Source of the DNA: Opitutales bacterium
GTDB lineage: Bacteria > Verrucomicrobiota > Verrucomicrobiae > Opitutales > CAG-312
Length of the DNA stretch: 15,098 nt
Assembly (NCBI GenBank): GCA_017623955.1
Contig: JAGAOA010000122.1
Location: 1-15,098, forward strand
Direction of reading: 5' to 3'
In this document: positions 1-7,652 of the stretch, piece after piece
How positions within the stretch are numbered: the first letter of the stretch is position 1
Layout: every line of letters begins with the position of its first letter
The notes under the pieces: model-generated
Database searches by the model: none
Seen by the model: only the letters and a program-made list of their open reading frames with translations
Told to the model about the DNA's origin: nothing
Translations under genes and position numbers: made by a program

Positions 1-141
1 ACCAGGCTCATGCGAAACAACACCAAAGAAGTTAAAACCATTACCAGCTACAACCTCTTCATCATTCAACGATGAACATGCGCTCATCAATAGAGATGCT
101 GCGACTGCTGAAAATAAAATAGCTAATTTACGAAGTTTCAT
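1..141 (-). CDS. Lipoprotein, N-terminal part (cut by window edge)
   Basis: This gene reads leftward from an ATG whose complement lies at 139-141 and leaves the window after 47 codons without a stop. The protein starts MKLRKLAILFSAVAASLLMS and continues ACSSLNDEEVV. That is a short basic N-terminus, a hydrophobic stretch (residues 6-19) and a lipobox-like M-S-A-C with Cys22 as the predicted lipidated residue. Met at position -3 is less common than Leu, but the layout is otherwise typical of a lipoprotein processed by signal peptidase II. The mature part begins with Ser and acidic residues, then a Gly/Phe-rich stretch. Too little is visible to assign a family or function. I see no Shine-Dalgarno sequence before the start. 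The gene is divergent from gspD. Confidence 0.72.
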   Translation of the reverse strand, partial: MKLRKLAILFSAVAASLLMSACSSLNDEEVVAGNGFNFFGVVSHEPG

Positions 142-149
142 AATAGTCG

Positions 150-177
150 ACGTTAGCATTTCATTTAAAAAATGCAA
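150..177 (-). promoter_or_regulatory. Possible promoter of the left-edge lipoprotein gene
   Basis: On the minus strand TTGCAT (complement of 172-177) is followed after 16 bp by TAACGT (complement of 150-155), and the ATG comes 8 nt later. The -10 match is weak (T, A and final T only). The position implies almost no leader. Confidence 0.25.
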
Positions 178-291
178 CAAAAAAAAATATTTTTTTTTAT
201 TTCTATCAAATTAACTCTCCTTACTCGAGAAACATTAATTGTTAGAGTAAAGTAAAAATACATTTTATTGCAAAAAAAATGAAACTTTTTT

Positions 292-322
292 TTGTAATTG
301 GCGTTTACTTTATAAATATAAT
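292..322 (+). promoter_or_regulatory. Probable promoter of the gspD operon
   Basis: A perfect TATAAT lies at 317-322, with TTGTAA at 292-297 after a long 19-bp spacer. The start codon is at 340, so the leader would be only about 10 nt. No Shine-Dalgarno sequence is present in it. The region is very AT-rich, so chance matches are likely, but this is the only good -10 box close to the start. The rest of 142-339 holds A and T runs and weak inverted repeats (for example GCATTT 156-161 with AAATGC 170-175), with no convincing gene. Confidence 0.4.
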
Positions 323-339
323 ATGCATATTAAATTCTT

Positions 340-2472
340 ATGAAAAGATATATATCTACAATATCGGTTATTATCGCTTTATTTTTATCTACAACTTTTA
401 CATTGTGGGGAGAAAAAAATGTAAACGATGATTTACAAGGTCCATTCTTCATGGTAGATGAAAGCCCTATTCAAGTTCTCCAACTTTTAGAAGCTCTCAC
501 TGGACAAACGTCGTTGCAATCGCCCGACCTGCCAAATGTAAAAATATATTTTCAGACCACTAAAAAACTCACTCGCGAAGAAGCTATCATTTCTATAAAA
601 TCATTGCTTTCTCTCAACGGAATTGCAATTACGCCTCTCAACGATAAATTCTTTAGAGCAACTCCGTCTAAGGGCGTTAACACTCAAGCCCCAACATTTA
701 TCAGAGGTAAAGCATCTGATTTAAAGGATAATCAATACTTCTACACAAAATTATATGAGTTAAAATATCTTGAAACTACTGACCTTAAAGAAGCTCTCAA
801 ACCATTTTTAACTCCAAACGATATTGCAACAATAGTATATTTCCCACGTAGCAATGCGTTCTTACTAACAGATACACTCTCTAATCAAAAACGAATCGAG
901 ATGTTGATTGAAAAACTCGATGTGCCAGCAGCTGTAAAAGAAGAAATTGGGTTCTTTGAACTTAAGCATATGACTGCCATCGATATGAAAACTCGACTAA
1001 CAACTATTAGTTCAGAACTACTAAAAAAATATTTTGATAAAACTATAATAGACGCAGATGAACGTACTAATCAGATTATTGTGGTTACTCAAAAAGGCAA
1101 TTTAGCCAAAATTACTGAAATCATACGCAAACTAGATATAGATACAGAACCAATTACTTCAAGCAAAGTATTTTATATAAAACACGGCGAGGCAAAAGAT
1201 ATAGCATCGGTATTGAACGAAATTATAAGAGGTCAACAAACTGCAACAAAAAATGCAAAGGCTACAAAAAACGCAGCAGCAAATCGACAAAATCAAACCA
1301 ATAGAATTGCAAACGCTCGCAACCGCAACTCAGCATTACCCACTAACATAAAGGCAGATCAAACTGGAGCATCATTGCAATTTAGCGATTATATAACTAT
1401 TGTACCAGACGAGCGCAGTAACTCAATTGTAGCATACGGAACTCAAACAGATATAAAACAGGTTGAAAATATTGTAGAACAAGTTGACGTTGTATTAGCT
1501 CAAGTAAAAATTGATGTTATCATAACAGAAGTTACGCTATCAGACAAACAAGTTTCTGGACTTTCAACGTTTGGATTAAGCTTTGCAAAAAAAGCTGCTG
1601 AAGGTTCAACAAAAGGTTGGTCTGGAACTACAAATACATGGTCGCTTTCAGATGCCGACTCTACCTCTGCATTTTCGTTGGGAATAAATGAAAATGGCTT
1701 TAATGCAATCTTCAATGTGGCAGAACAAAACAATCAAGTTAGAATTTTATCAGCACCATCTATAACAACAACGCACAACAAAAAAGCTGTTATAAACGTT
1801 TCAAAACGTCAACCATTATTACAAGGTTCCACATCGTACGACGGTACTGCATATCCTACAACAAAAAGCGAAGTAAGTTGGGAAGATATTGGAATAGAAC
1901 TTGAAGTAACTCCACGAATTGGAGATAATGGTGTTGTACAAATGGAAATTAGACAAACAGTAGAATCGGTAGTTGATTCAACTGAAATTGATGGCAACAA
2001 ACAACCCATAATTGGTAAACGAGAAGCCGAAAGTTACATCAGTGCAATGACAAATGAAATTGTCGTACTTGGTGGACTTCAACAATCGGTGTCAAACGAT
2101 ACTGAAGGTAAAGTTTGGCTATTGGGAGATATTCCATTGATAGGTAATTGGTTCAAACCCGACAGAGATAATCTTGAACGCACTGAATTAGTTATATTTA
2201 TACGTCCAACTCTAGTTAAGAGTGAAGCCTTGAACAACTTTATGAAGCTGGACAATGTTCCTGATTCACAAGCAAAAAAAGACGTAAATCGTTATCTTGA
2301 AACTGGAATATTCCATGACAAGAAAAACGACCCACTTCAAAAAGATTCTCATATTCAAAGCTCATTTTTCAGAACATTGTATCCGATAAAAAAAGATAAG
2401 AATAATGAAAATTCTGAAGAAAAAGAAAAATCAGAAAGCGAAGAAAAAGTAGAAGAAAAATCGCAACAATAG
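340..2472 (+). CDS. gspD: Type II secretion system secretin GspD
   Basis: The 710-residue protein is the outer-membrane secretin, a multimeric ring through which folded periplasmic proteins leave the cell. An N-terminal signal peptide (residues 1-24) is followed by an N0 domain (about 35-110). Three N1/N2/N3-type ring-building repeats come next (about 133-196, 202-268 and 276-385), with the typical DERTNQIIVV and DERSNSIVAYG strands. The secretin beta-barrel domain spans about 388-635 and includes VEVTPRIG-like strands, the near-terminal signature PLIGNWFK and IFIRPTLV. The N3 repeat carries a low-complexity insertion of about 45 residues rich in Ala, Asn, Lys and Arg. The tail after about residue 640 is Lys/Glu-rich and poorly conserved, where some secretins bind a pilotin. 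It is the first gene of the apparent operon, and the next gene starts 6 nt after its TAG stop. PilQ or another secretin is possible, but the gspE and gspF neighbours favour GspD. Confidence 0.93.
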   Translation: MKRYISTISVIIALFLSTTFTLWGEKNVNDDLQGPFFMVDESPIQVLQLLEALTGQTSLQSPDLPNVKIYFQTTKKLTREEAIISIKSLLSLNGIAITPLNDKFFRATPSKGVNTQAPTFIRGKASDLKDNQYFYTKLYELKYLETTDLKEALKPFLTPNDIATIVYFPRSNAFLLTDTLSNQKRIEMLIEKLDVPAAVKEEIGFFELKHMTAIDMKTRLTTISSELLKKYFDKTIIDADERTNQIIVVTQKGNLAKITEIIRKLDIDTEPITSSKVFYIKHGEAKDIASVLNEIIRGQQTATKNAKATKNAAANRQNQTNRIANARNRNSALPTNIKADQTGASLQFSDYITIVPDERSNSIVAYGTQTDIKQVENIVEQVDVVLAQVKIDVIITEVTLSDKQVSGLSTFGLSFAKKAAEGSTKGWSGTTNTWSLSDADSTSAFSLGINENGFNAIFNVAEQNNQVRILSAPSITTTHNKKAVINVSKRQPLLQGSTSYDGTAYPTTKSEVSWEDIGIELEVTPRIGDNGVVQMEIRQTVESVVDSTEIDGNKQPIIGKREAESYISAMTNEIVVLGGLQQSVSNDTEGKVWLLGDIPLIGNWFKPDRDNLERTELVIFIRPTLVKSEALNNFMKLDNVPDSQAKKDVNRYLETGIFHDKKNDPLQKDSHIQSSFFRTLYPIKKDKNNENSEEKEKSESEEKVEEKSQQ

Positions 2473-2478
2473 CACGCA

Positions 2479-3012
2479 ATGAAAATTTTAGTTAAAATAA
2501 CAACTATGTTACTTCTCGTGTTGCCTTTGTATGCACAAGAAGGAGCGTCTTCAATATCTGAAAATACGCAACAACAAAATAATACACAAAATCAACAACC
2601 ACTTACTCCGCAACAAAAAAATCTACAAAGGCTCTACGAAAAAAATCCGTTTGGAGTATCGACAAACACTGCAAATGTACAACAAATAGATAATGTTGCC
2701 TCACCACAAGGACTTGAATTGCGTTCAATCTATTGTGTAAATAATAAGTGGCATTTTAGCATTCGCGACTCTGCACAAGAAAAATCGTATACGCTTAGAT
2801 TAGGCGAACCATATTCAGAAGCAATACCATATGCAGTTGATTTTTTTGATGAAGAAACAAACTCAGTTAGTTTAACGTCTCCAATTGGTTCATACACTTT
2901 AGTACTTAAAGAACGTGATGAACTTACAGGCAAACCTGTAGTTGGAACTTCTGCAAAATCGAAAAATTCTAAAACAAAAGCTAATGTAAAAACAACAAGG
3001 GCTAGACGATGA
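2479..3012 (+). CDS. Small periplasmic protein in GspC/PilP position
   Basis: This 177-residue protein has a clear Sec signal peptide (residues 1-20, ending LPLYAQ). A Gln/Asn-rich, probably disordered linker follows (about 21-50), then a compact beta-rich part (about 52-155). That part includes KNPFG, LELRSIYCVNNKWHFSI, a Leu-Gly pair and a SYTLVLKERDE strand. The C-terminus is short and basic (Lys/Thr/Arg). The NPFG plus short beta-sandwich layout, and the place between secretin and ATPase, recall the periplasmic linkers GspC and PilP that dock to the secretin N0 domain. However, it has no membrane anchor beyond the signal peptide and I cannot claim a sequence match. Its stop overlaps the next start (ATGA at 3009-3012), so translation is probably coupled. 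The role as a secretin partner is inferred from context. Confidence 0.8.
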   Translation: MKILVKITTMLLLVLPLYAQEGASSISENTQQQNNTQNQQPLTPQQKNLQRLYEKNPFGVSTNTANVQQIDNVASPQGLELRSIYCVNNKWHFSIRDSAQEKSYTLRLGEPYSEAIPYAVDFFDEETNSVSLTSPIGSYTLVLKERDELTGKPVVGTSAKSKNSKTKANVKTTRARR

Positions 3013-3371
3013 TATTTTCAAAAGAACAAATAAAAGATATTGTCGAAAAAGCTTTTGCTAATGTTTTAGATAAAAGTGATTTTGAATTACTTGATACCTT
3101 GCAAGATTCTCGCAAAGCAGAATTCATTATGGAACATTCTGATTTATCGGAGAATGAAATTGCTCAACGCTTGGCAAAATGTGCATCGATAGAATACACT
3201 CAAGAATTTTCGCTTAATGAAAAAGCTACGGAAATTTTGCCTTTGCGTATAATAAATACTTTTGCATGTATCCCAACAAGTAACGGCAAAATTGCTACAT
3301 CGTGGATTCCAAACGACGAAACTACAAAGTGGATTATAGCTGAAGCTAAAATTTTCCACAGTGGTGTATAG
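3009..3371 (+). CDS. gspE: GspE N-terminal domain, separated from the ATPase by a frameshift
   Basis: The 120-residue reading frame corresponds to the N-terminal domain of the secretion ATPase (T2SSE_N/MshEN type). Helices with [16 protein letters not shown] are followed by the family's [18 protein letters not shown] element, equivalent to the usual 'P..la.r....P....' stretch. An AAGG Shine-Dalgarno sequence at 2997-3000 lies 8 nt before the start, which overlaps the previous stop. The frame ends at TAG 3369-3371. In the -1 frame (codons starting at 3350, 3353 and so on) the protein would continue [20 protein letters not shown] straight into the ATPase ORF, which is how an intact GspE reads. 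In GspE this domain docks onto the inner-membrane protein GspL. See the frameshift entry for the break. Confidence 0.78.
   Translation: MIFSKEQIKDIVEKAFANVLDKSDFELLDTLQDSRKAEFIMEHSDLSENEIAQRLAKCASIEYTQEFSLNEKATEILPLRIINTFACIPTSNGKIATSWIPNDETTKWIIAEAKIFHSGV
3350..3371 (+). other. gspE: Frameshift joint within gspE
   Basis: The upstream frame is open to TAG 3369-3371. The downstream frame is open from 3350, just after a TAA at 3347-3349, so a switch must fall in this 22-bp overlap. Moving from the first frame to the second needs a -1 shift, equal to one lost base. For example, one extra A within GTATAG would give a run reading HSGVIVPTNKL. The run A AAA TTT TC at 3348-3356 is only partly slippery: the P-site ATT would re-pair imperfectly with AAT. 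I rate a recent one-base deletion or an assembly error above programmed frameshifting. Confidence 0.75.
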
Positions 3372-3442
3372 TACCTACAAACAAACTACATGCGTGCCTT
3401 GCTGAAAATTTCGGAGTTGGTGCAGATACTCTTCAAGACGGA

Positions 3443-4690
3443 ATGATTGACGATTTCTCTGATATAAATGAGGATGAAATAGAAGAGGATGAAAATGCTA
3501 CAATAATAAAATTTGTAAATGAAATTATATCTAGAGCCTTAGCCGATAGAGCGACAGATATTCATATAGAACCTGCTAAGGAAACTTTAGCTATACTCTA
3601 TCGCATAGACGGGAATTTAATACCCGTAAAACTTCCAGAAAATTTAGTGAGGTTTAAAGATGCAATTATATCGCGTATTAAAATTATGTCGCGTTTGAAC
3701 ATTTCGGAAAAACGCCGTCCTCAAGATGGACGTATTGCATTTACAAACAAACATGGCGAAGAAATAGATATTCGTGTATCATCTCTTCCGACACTTTATG
3801 GAGAAAGCGTATCGTTGCGATTGTTAAATCAAAAATCGCAAATGTTAACTATTGAAGATTTGGGACTTCTTCCTGAAGACGCTAAAAAAATAGCAGCCCC
3901 ATTAGCTCGTCCACACGGAATTATATTGGTAACGGGTCCGACAGGTTCAGGAAAGTCAACATCGCTAACGGCTTTCATACGAAAGATACAATCTCCAGAA
4001 ATTCGTATTATAACAGTAGAAGATCCTGTTGAATATGAAGTTGAAGGTGTAAATCAAACTCAGGTTCAACCTGAAATTGGATTGACGTTCTCATCTGTAC
4101 TGCGTTCCGTATTGCGTCAAGACCCAGACATAATTATGGTGGGAGAAATCAGAGACCGAGAAACAGCCGATATTGCTATAAGAGCTTCTTTAACTGGTCA
4201 CTTGGTACTTAGCACTCTTCATACAAATGATGCAGCGGGAGCATTGACGCGTCTGATAGATATGGATATTGAACCTTTCTTAATAGCTTCATCAGTAGAA
4301 ATGATTTTGGCTCAACGTTTAGTACGCAAACTTTGCTCGTGTGCAAAAAAAGCCAATATATCGTTAGATCAAGTTAAAAGTTGCTTAGATGCCCTAGGTA
4401 TAAACAAAACAGAACTTGCAAATGCTCATCTAATAAAAAATGCACACGGCTGCGATAAATGTAGACGTATTGGATATTACGGTCGTGTTGGTATTTTTGA
4501 AATTTTGACTATGAATGAAGAAATCCACTCTATGATTGTGGAACGTCAAACAGCCCATGAAATAAGAGCGGTAGCTCAAAAATATGGTATGCGTACTATG
4601 CAAGAATGCGGTTGGGAACTAGTTAAAAATGGAACTACAACACTAGACGAAATAATGCTCTACGCAAATCTTCAGGAAGATAAAAAATGA
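3443..4690 (+). CDS. gspE: Type II secretion ATPase GspE, catalytic part
   Basis: This hexameric cytoplasmic ATPase powers pseudopilus assembly. The 415-residue ORF holds the whole catalytic unit. An N2-type domain is marked by [15 protein letters not shown] (about 30-44) and RRPQDGRI. The Walker A motif GPTGSGKS is at 165-172, the Asp box VEDPVEYE around 192-199, Walker [13 protein letters not shown] at 227-238 and the His box GHLVLSTLH at 252-260. Four zinc-type cysteines (Cys298, 300, 337, 340) precede [11 protein letters not shown]. The first pair is C-x-C instead of the usual CxxC. The ATG at 3443 is only the first Met in this frame. The reading frame is open and family-like upstream to about 3350 (…[13 protein letters not shown]), so the true protein probably starts at 3009 through a corrected frame, giving about 560 residues, the normal size. 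No good Shine-Dalgarno sequence supports an independent start at 3443. The stop overlaps gspF (ATGA). Confidence 0.92.
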   Translation: MIDDFSDINEDEIEEDENATIIKFVNEIISRALADRATDIHIEPAKETLAILYRIDGNLIPVKLPENLVRFKDAIISRIKIMSRLNISEKRRPQDGRIAFTNKHGEEIDIRVSSLPTLYGESVSLRLLNQKSQMLTIEDLGLLPEDAKKIAAPLARPHGIILVTGPTGSGKSTSLTAFIRKIQSPEIRIITVEDPVEYEVEGVNQTQVQPEIGLTFSSVLRSVLRQDPDIIMVGEIRDRETADIAIRASLTGHLVLSTLHTNDAAGALTRLIDMDIEPFLIASSVEMILAQRLVRKLCSCAKKANISLDQVKSCLDALGINKTELANAHLIKNAHGCDKCRRIGYYGRVGIFEILTMNEEIHSMIVERQTAHEIRAVAQKYGMRTMQECGWELVKNGTTTLDEIMLYANLQEDKK

Positions 4691-5901
4691 TTTTCGCATA
4701 CAAGGCTTTTGATAAAAATAACGCCCTGCAAATTGGGAATATCGATGCTTCTGATAAAAATGAGGCAAAGAAAATGCTTGCACAAATGGGGTTAAAAATA
4801 ATTTCACTAAAAGTCGGCACAATATCTTCAAGCCAAGAAAAAAGCATAAAATCAGAACGCGGTGGTGGAGAAAAAATTGCACTGGCTCTATTTAAAAAAT
4901 TATTACAACTTTGCGAAAGCGGAGCAATGCCAGTTAGCGATGCGTTAAAATCGCTAAGTGCAAGAAGCCTAAATTTAAAAATTAAATCGCTGTGCAAGGT
5001 TCTATACAAGGATATTAGCGAAGGTAAATTACTTGCTACTTCTATGGAACGTTTCCCAGATACGTTTGATAAATGTATTTGTCATTTAGTAGAAGCTGGT
5101 GAAGCAACGGCAAATCTGCCATTCGTTTTTAAGAATATTATTAAATATATAGAAGACCGTCAAAATTTACGTAAAACCATATTTTCGGCTTTGGCGTATC
5201 CAGTGTTCCTCTGTTTAATGGCAACTGGAGTAGTCTTGTTATTCTTGTTTTTTATGTTACCTCAAATAAAAACAATGATGTCGAATATGGGAGCTGAAGA
5301 GAATTTTCCTATTATGATGATGGAATTTATAGGTAAAGCTCTCACAACATCTGCGCCTATTTTATTTGTAACTATTATAATTGTATTCGTATTTCTAAAA
5401 TACTTCCGAAGAACAAAAGAAGGAAAATTAAAAAGTGATGGTTGGTTCTTAAAAATACCTGTAATTTCCGACATCATATTTAATGCTGAAGTAGCAAGAT
5501 TCTCATCATTGTGTTCAGCGTTGTTCGCATCGGGAGTAAATTCTACTGACGTATTTTTAATGGCTGAAAAATCTGTAAAAAATGAAGCAATAAGAGCAAG
5601 ATTTAAATCTTTTAGAACTGCAGTAAACGATGGTGCCGCAATATCGCTTTCAATGCAAAAATTTAAACTTTTGGAATACGAAGATATTGATATTATTTCT
5701 GTTGGTGAAAAAACAGGAAGTTTAGTGCAAGGATTCGCCGAAATTGCTAAAGTTAGAGCGGAGTCGTTAGAGTATAAAATAAAATTTTCAACCGCCATAC
5801 TTGGCGGAATTGCATTAATTACTGCTTTTGTGCTTGTATTTATATTCGCTATGGGTATAGTTCTTAGTATATTAGGACTAAGTCAAAGTATAGCGGGATA
5901 A
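4687..5901 (+). CDS. gspF: Type II secretion inner-membrane platform protein GspF
   Basis: The 404-residue polytopic protein couples the GspE motor to pseudopilin assembly. It opens with the family N-terminal strand [10 protein letters not shown] and a short adaptor region, followed by two T2SSF helical-bundle repeats. The first is about 62-170 ([22 protein letters not shown]) and the second about 265-365 ([19 protein letters not shown]). Predicted membrane segments lie at about 171-195, 218-237 and 367-395, the usual three. Length and order are normal for the family. A Shine-Dalgarno sequence AGGAAGA (4674-4680) lies 6 nt before the ATG, and the start overlaps the gspE stop by 4 nt. PilC is the close paralogue; GspF is preferred for its gspD/gspE neighbours and the absence of pilT-like genes. 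Confidence 0.92.
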   Translation: MIFAYKAFDKNNALQIGNIDASDKNEAKKMLAQMGLKIISLKVGTISSSQEKSIKSERGGGEKIALALFKKLLQLCESGAMPVSDALKSLSARSLNLKIKSLCKVLYKDISEGKLLATSMERFPDTFDKCICHLVEAGEATANLPFVFKNIIKYIEDRQNLRKTIFSALAYPVFLCLMATGVVLLFLFFMLPQIKTMMSNMGAEENFPIMMMEFIGKALTTSAPILFVTIIIVFVFLKYFRRTKEGKLKSDGWFLKIPVISDIIFNAEVARFSSLCSALFASGVNSTDVFLMAEKSVKNEAIRARFKSFRTAVNDGAAISLSMQKFKLLEYEDIDIISVGEKTGSLVQGFAEIAKVRAESLEYKIKFSTAILGGIALITAFVLVFIFAMGIVLSILGLSQSIAG

Positions 5902-7640
5902 TGAATACTAAAAAAATAAAAACTAACGTAGGAACTTTAGAGAAGAAAATTCTATTAGGTACGATTATTAGATCGTACGATGATACTAGCGATGCTTGGA
6001 TTTTAAAATTCAACTTCTTTAGAATCTTTTTATTGTTATCTATTCTGATATTTTGTGGATGGATTATTGTTGTTACTGCTATATTCACCTACTTTAAGCA
6101 CGTAAAAAATTTTCAGGAAATAACACTTATAGATGCTATTTCTGCCCCTATAAATATATCGGGCTTTCGTGAAAAAATGGGAGAGTATAACATAAAAGAA
6201 GCCAATAAATTATTTAAACAAAAAGAATTTAACCAAGCTTTTTTAATGTTAACATCGGGAGTATCTCGTTCGCCAAATAATCTTGATGCTAGAATGCAAC
6301 TTGCAATTATTCATGCAACGTTGAATAAAAGAGAATATGCAGCAAGAATACTTGAACATAAATTACCTCTTGCCTTTGATAAAAATAAAAAAGAATACAT
6401 ACAAACAGCTTGTATACTTTTTGCTACTATCGAAGAATTTGAATACAAATCTATCGCTTTATTAAAAAAGGCTACAATAGAAAATTATATAAACGAAAAA
6501 GAAGCAATCGAAACGCTTACAAAAATCTTCGCTGTGAAAAATAACAATTTAGAGGCTAGTAAGAGGTTCTTCTTACACGCATTAAATGTAATTACTACTC
6601 CTAAACGCGTTTCTGAGTTTATTGCAAAAAGTGTAGCCCTTATAATGATACGTGACGACAATGTAAAATCTGCAAAAAAAATATTATCAGATAACAATAT
6701 AACTTCAGGCGAAGTTTTTGCACAAATAAAGCTTATAGATTTGATTGAAGCTGGCAACGAAATAGAAGCTCTTAAATATTCTAAAATCCTGTTAAATAAA
6801 ACGGCAAATCCATCTCAGATTTACAGATTTACAAAAAAAATTCATAATGATTTTGGAAATTTAAATGAAGTTAAGAACTGCGAAAATATGGCAAATCTTA
6901 CTTCGACAAGTTCGATTGCCTCGGATATTTATATAGCAATTAAAAACAAAAATATTCAATTTATAAAAAATGCTTTAGAAAATAAAATTGAACAGGTAAT
7001 AATTCACACAATAAGAAATGCAACTATCCTAAAAGACAAAGATGTTTTACAACTTTGCCTAAATGCAATACAAGACATCAACAAAAATAGAAAAATTGAG
7101 ATTCAAATAATATTATGCGAATCTTTCCTAAAATTAAATGATGTTGCTTTAGCTGAAAAGCTACTGCACGAAATAAAATCTTTAAATAAAAATTCAAGCA
7201 AAGAATCAACTATCGAAAAATTACAAATGGCTATTGCCCTCAAAGCAAAAAACGCCACGTATAAACAAATTAAAGAATTTCGTAATAAACTTCAAGATAA
7301 CGAAATGTTTAAATTTGCTCAATTATTGAAAGATAATGGATATTATGCAGAGGCTATTAGTATATTAGATCAAGCAAAAACTCAAAATAAAAATCAGCGA
7401 AAAATAGACAAATTGATATTCGAAATATATGCAGAACAGAAAAATTGTACAAACATTGCAAGATATTTGTCTAAAGCTCGCAATGTGTGCCCCGTAAAAA
7501 TCTTAGTATCGGATATGTTCGATAACCCAAGTTCAGACAAATTTGTAATGTTATCTGATAGCGAAATTAATGTTCTAAAAAATGAAATTGATAAGGCAAA
7601 ATTAAAATTACAACAATACAAAAAATTATTTAGTTTTTAG
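5901..7640 (+). CDS. Single-pass membrane protein with TPR-like repeats, T2SS-linked
   Basis: The 579-residue protein starts on the last base of the gspF stop (TAATG), so it is translationally coupled. A basic cytoplasmic N-terminus of about 36 residues (KKILLGTIIRSYDD) leads into one strong membrane helix (about 38-64). The rest is helical and TPR-like. The best repeats are at about 75-150, with EANKLFKQKEFNQAFLMLTSGVSRSPNNLDARMQLA as the typical helix-turn-helix pattern ending in a Pro-Asn turn. Weaker helical pairs run to the C-terminus. No catalytic motif is visible. The topology puts the TPR part in the periplasm under the positive-inside rule. It is one of the most Lys/Asn/Ile-rich proteins in the window. 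TPR domains bind other proteins, so an assembly or cargo-adaptor role in secretion is plausible, but this rests on context only. Confidence 0.82.
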   Translation: MNTKKIKTNVGTLEKKILLGTIIRSYDDTSDAWILKFNFFRIFLLLSILIFCGWIIVVTAIFTYFKHVKNFQEITLIDAISAPINISGFREKMGEYNIKEANKLFKQKEFNQAFLMLTSGVSRSPNNLDARMQLAIIHATLNKREYAARILEHKLPLAFDKNKKEYIQTACILFATIEEFEYKSIALLKKATIENYINEKEAIETLTKIFAVKNNNLEASKRFFLHALNVITTPKRVSEFIAKSVALIMIRDDNVKSAKKILSDNNITSGEVFAQIKLIDLIEAGNEIEALKYSKILLNKTANPSQIYRFTKKIHNDFGNLNEVKNCENMANLTSTSSIASDIYIAIKNKNIQFIKNALENKIEQVIIHTIRNATILKDKDVLQLCLNAIQDINKNRKIEIQIILCESFLKLNDVALAEKLLHEIKSLNKNSSKESTIEKLQMAIALKAKNATYKQIKEFRNKLQDNEMFKFAQLLKDNGYYAEAISILDQAKTQNKNQRKIDKLIFEIYAEQKNCTNIARYLSKARNVCPVKILVSDMFDNPSSDKFVMLSDSEINVLKNEIDKAKLKLQQYKKLFSF

Positions 7641-7646
7641 AAAGGA
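7639..7646 (+). promoter_or_regulatory. Strong Shine-Dalgarno site for the GH2 gene
   Basis: AGAAAGGA ends 6 nt before the ATG at 7653 and overlaps the stop codon of the TPR gene (7638-7640). It is the clearest ribosome binding site in the window and supports both the chosen start and translation from a shared mRNA. Confidence 0.7.
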
Positions 7647-7652
7647 TTTTAT

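Noticed and set aside
178..199. A-run followed by T-run as a terminator before gspD
   Set aside because: It is a simple AT palindrome without a GC-containing stem, lies between divergent genes and has no upstream transcript to end.
221..250. TTACTC / GAGTAA inverted repeat as an operator upstream of gspD
   Set aside because: Only 6 bp arms with an 18-nt gap in an AT-rich region; no second copy elsewhere in the window to support a regulator site.
3348..3356. Programmed -1 frameshift site in gspE
   Set aside because: The A/T run resembles a slippery site but does not fit X-XXY-YYZ in the zero frame, and no convincing stem-loop follows. Kept only as a minor possibility.
3372..3446. Read-through of the TAG at 3369-3371 as a sense codon to rejoin gspE, or TAG recoding in this organism
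   Set aside because: The same frame after the TAG does not give GspE-like sequence and meets TGA at 3444-3446. TAG is also the ordinary stop of gspD, the TPR gene and cysE. A frame change, not stop read-through, explains the break.
5262..5798. Long open frame on the minus strand inside gspF (178 codons)
   Set aside because: It lies wholly opposite a gene with strong family motifs and has no ribosome binding site or recognisable domain. Such antisense frames are common opposite AT-rich genes with few TTA/CTA codons.
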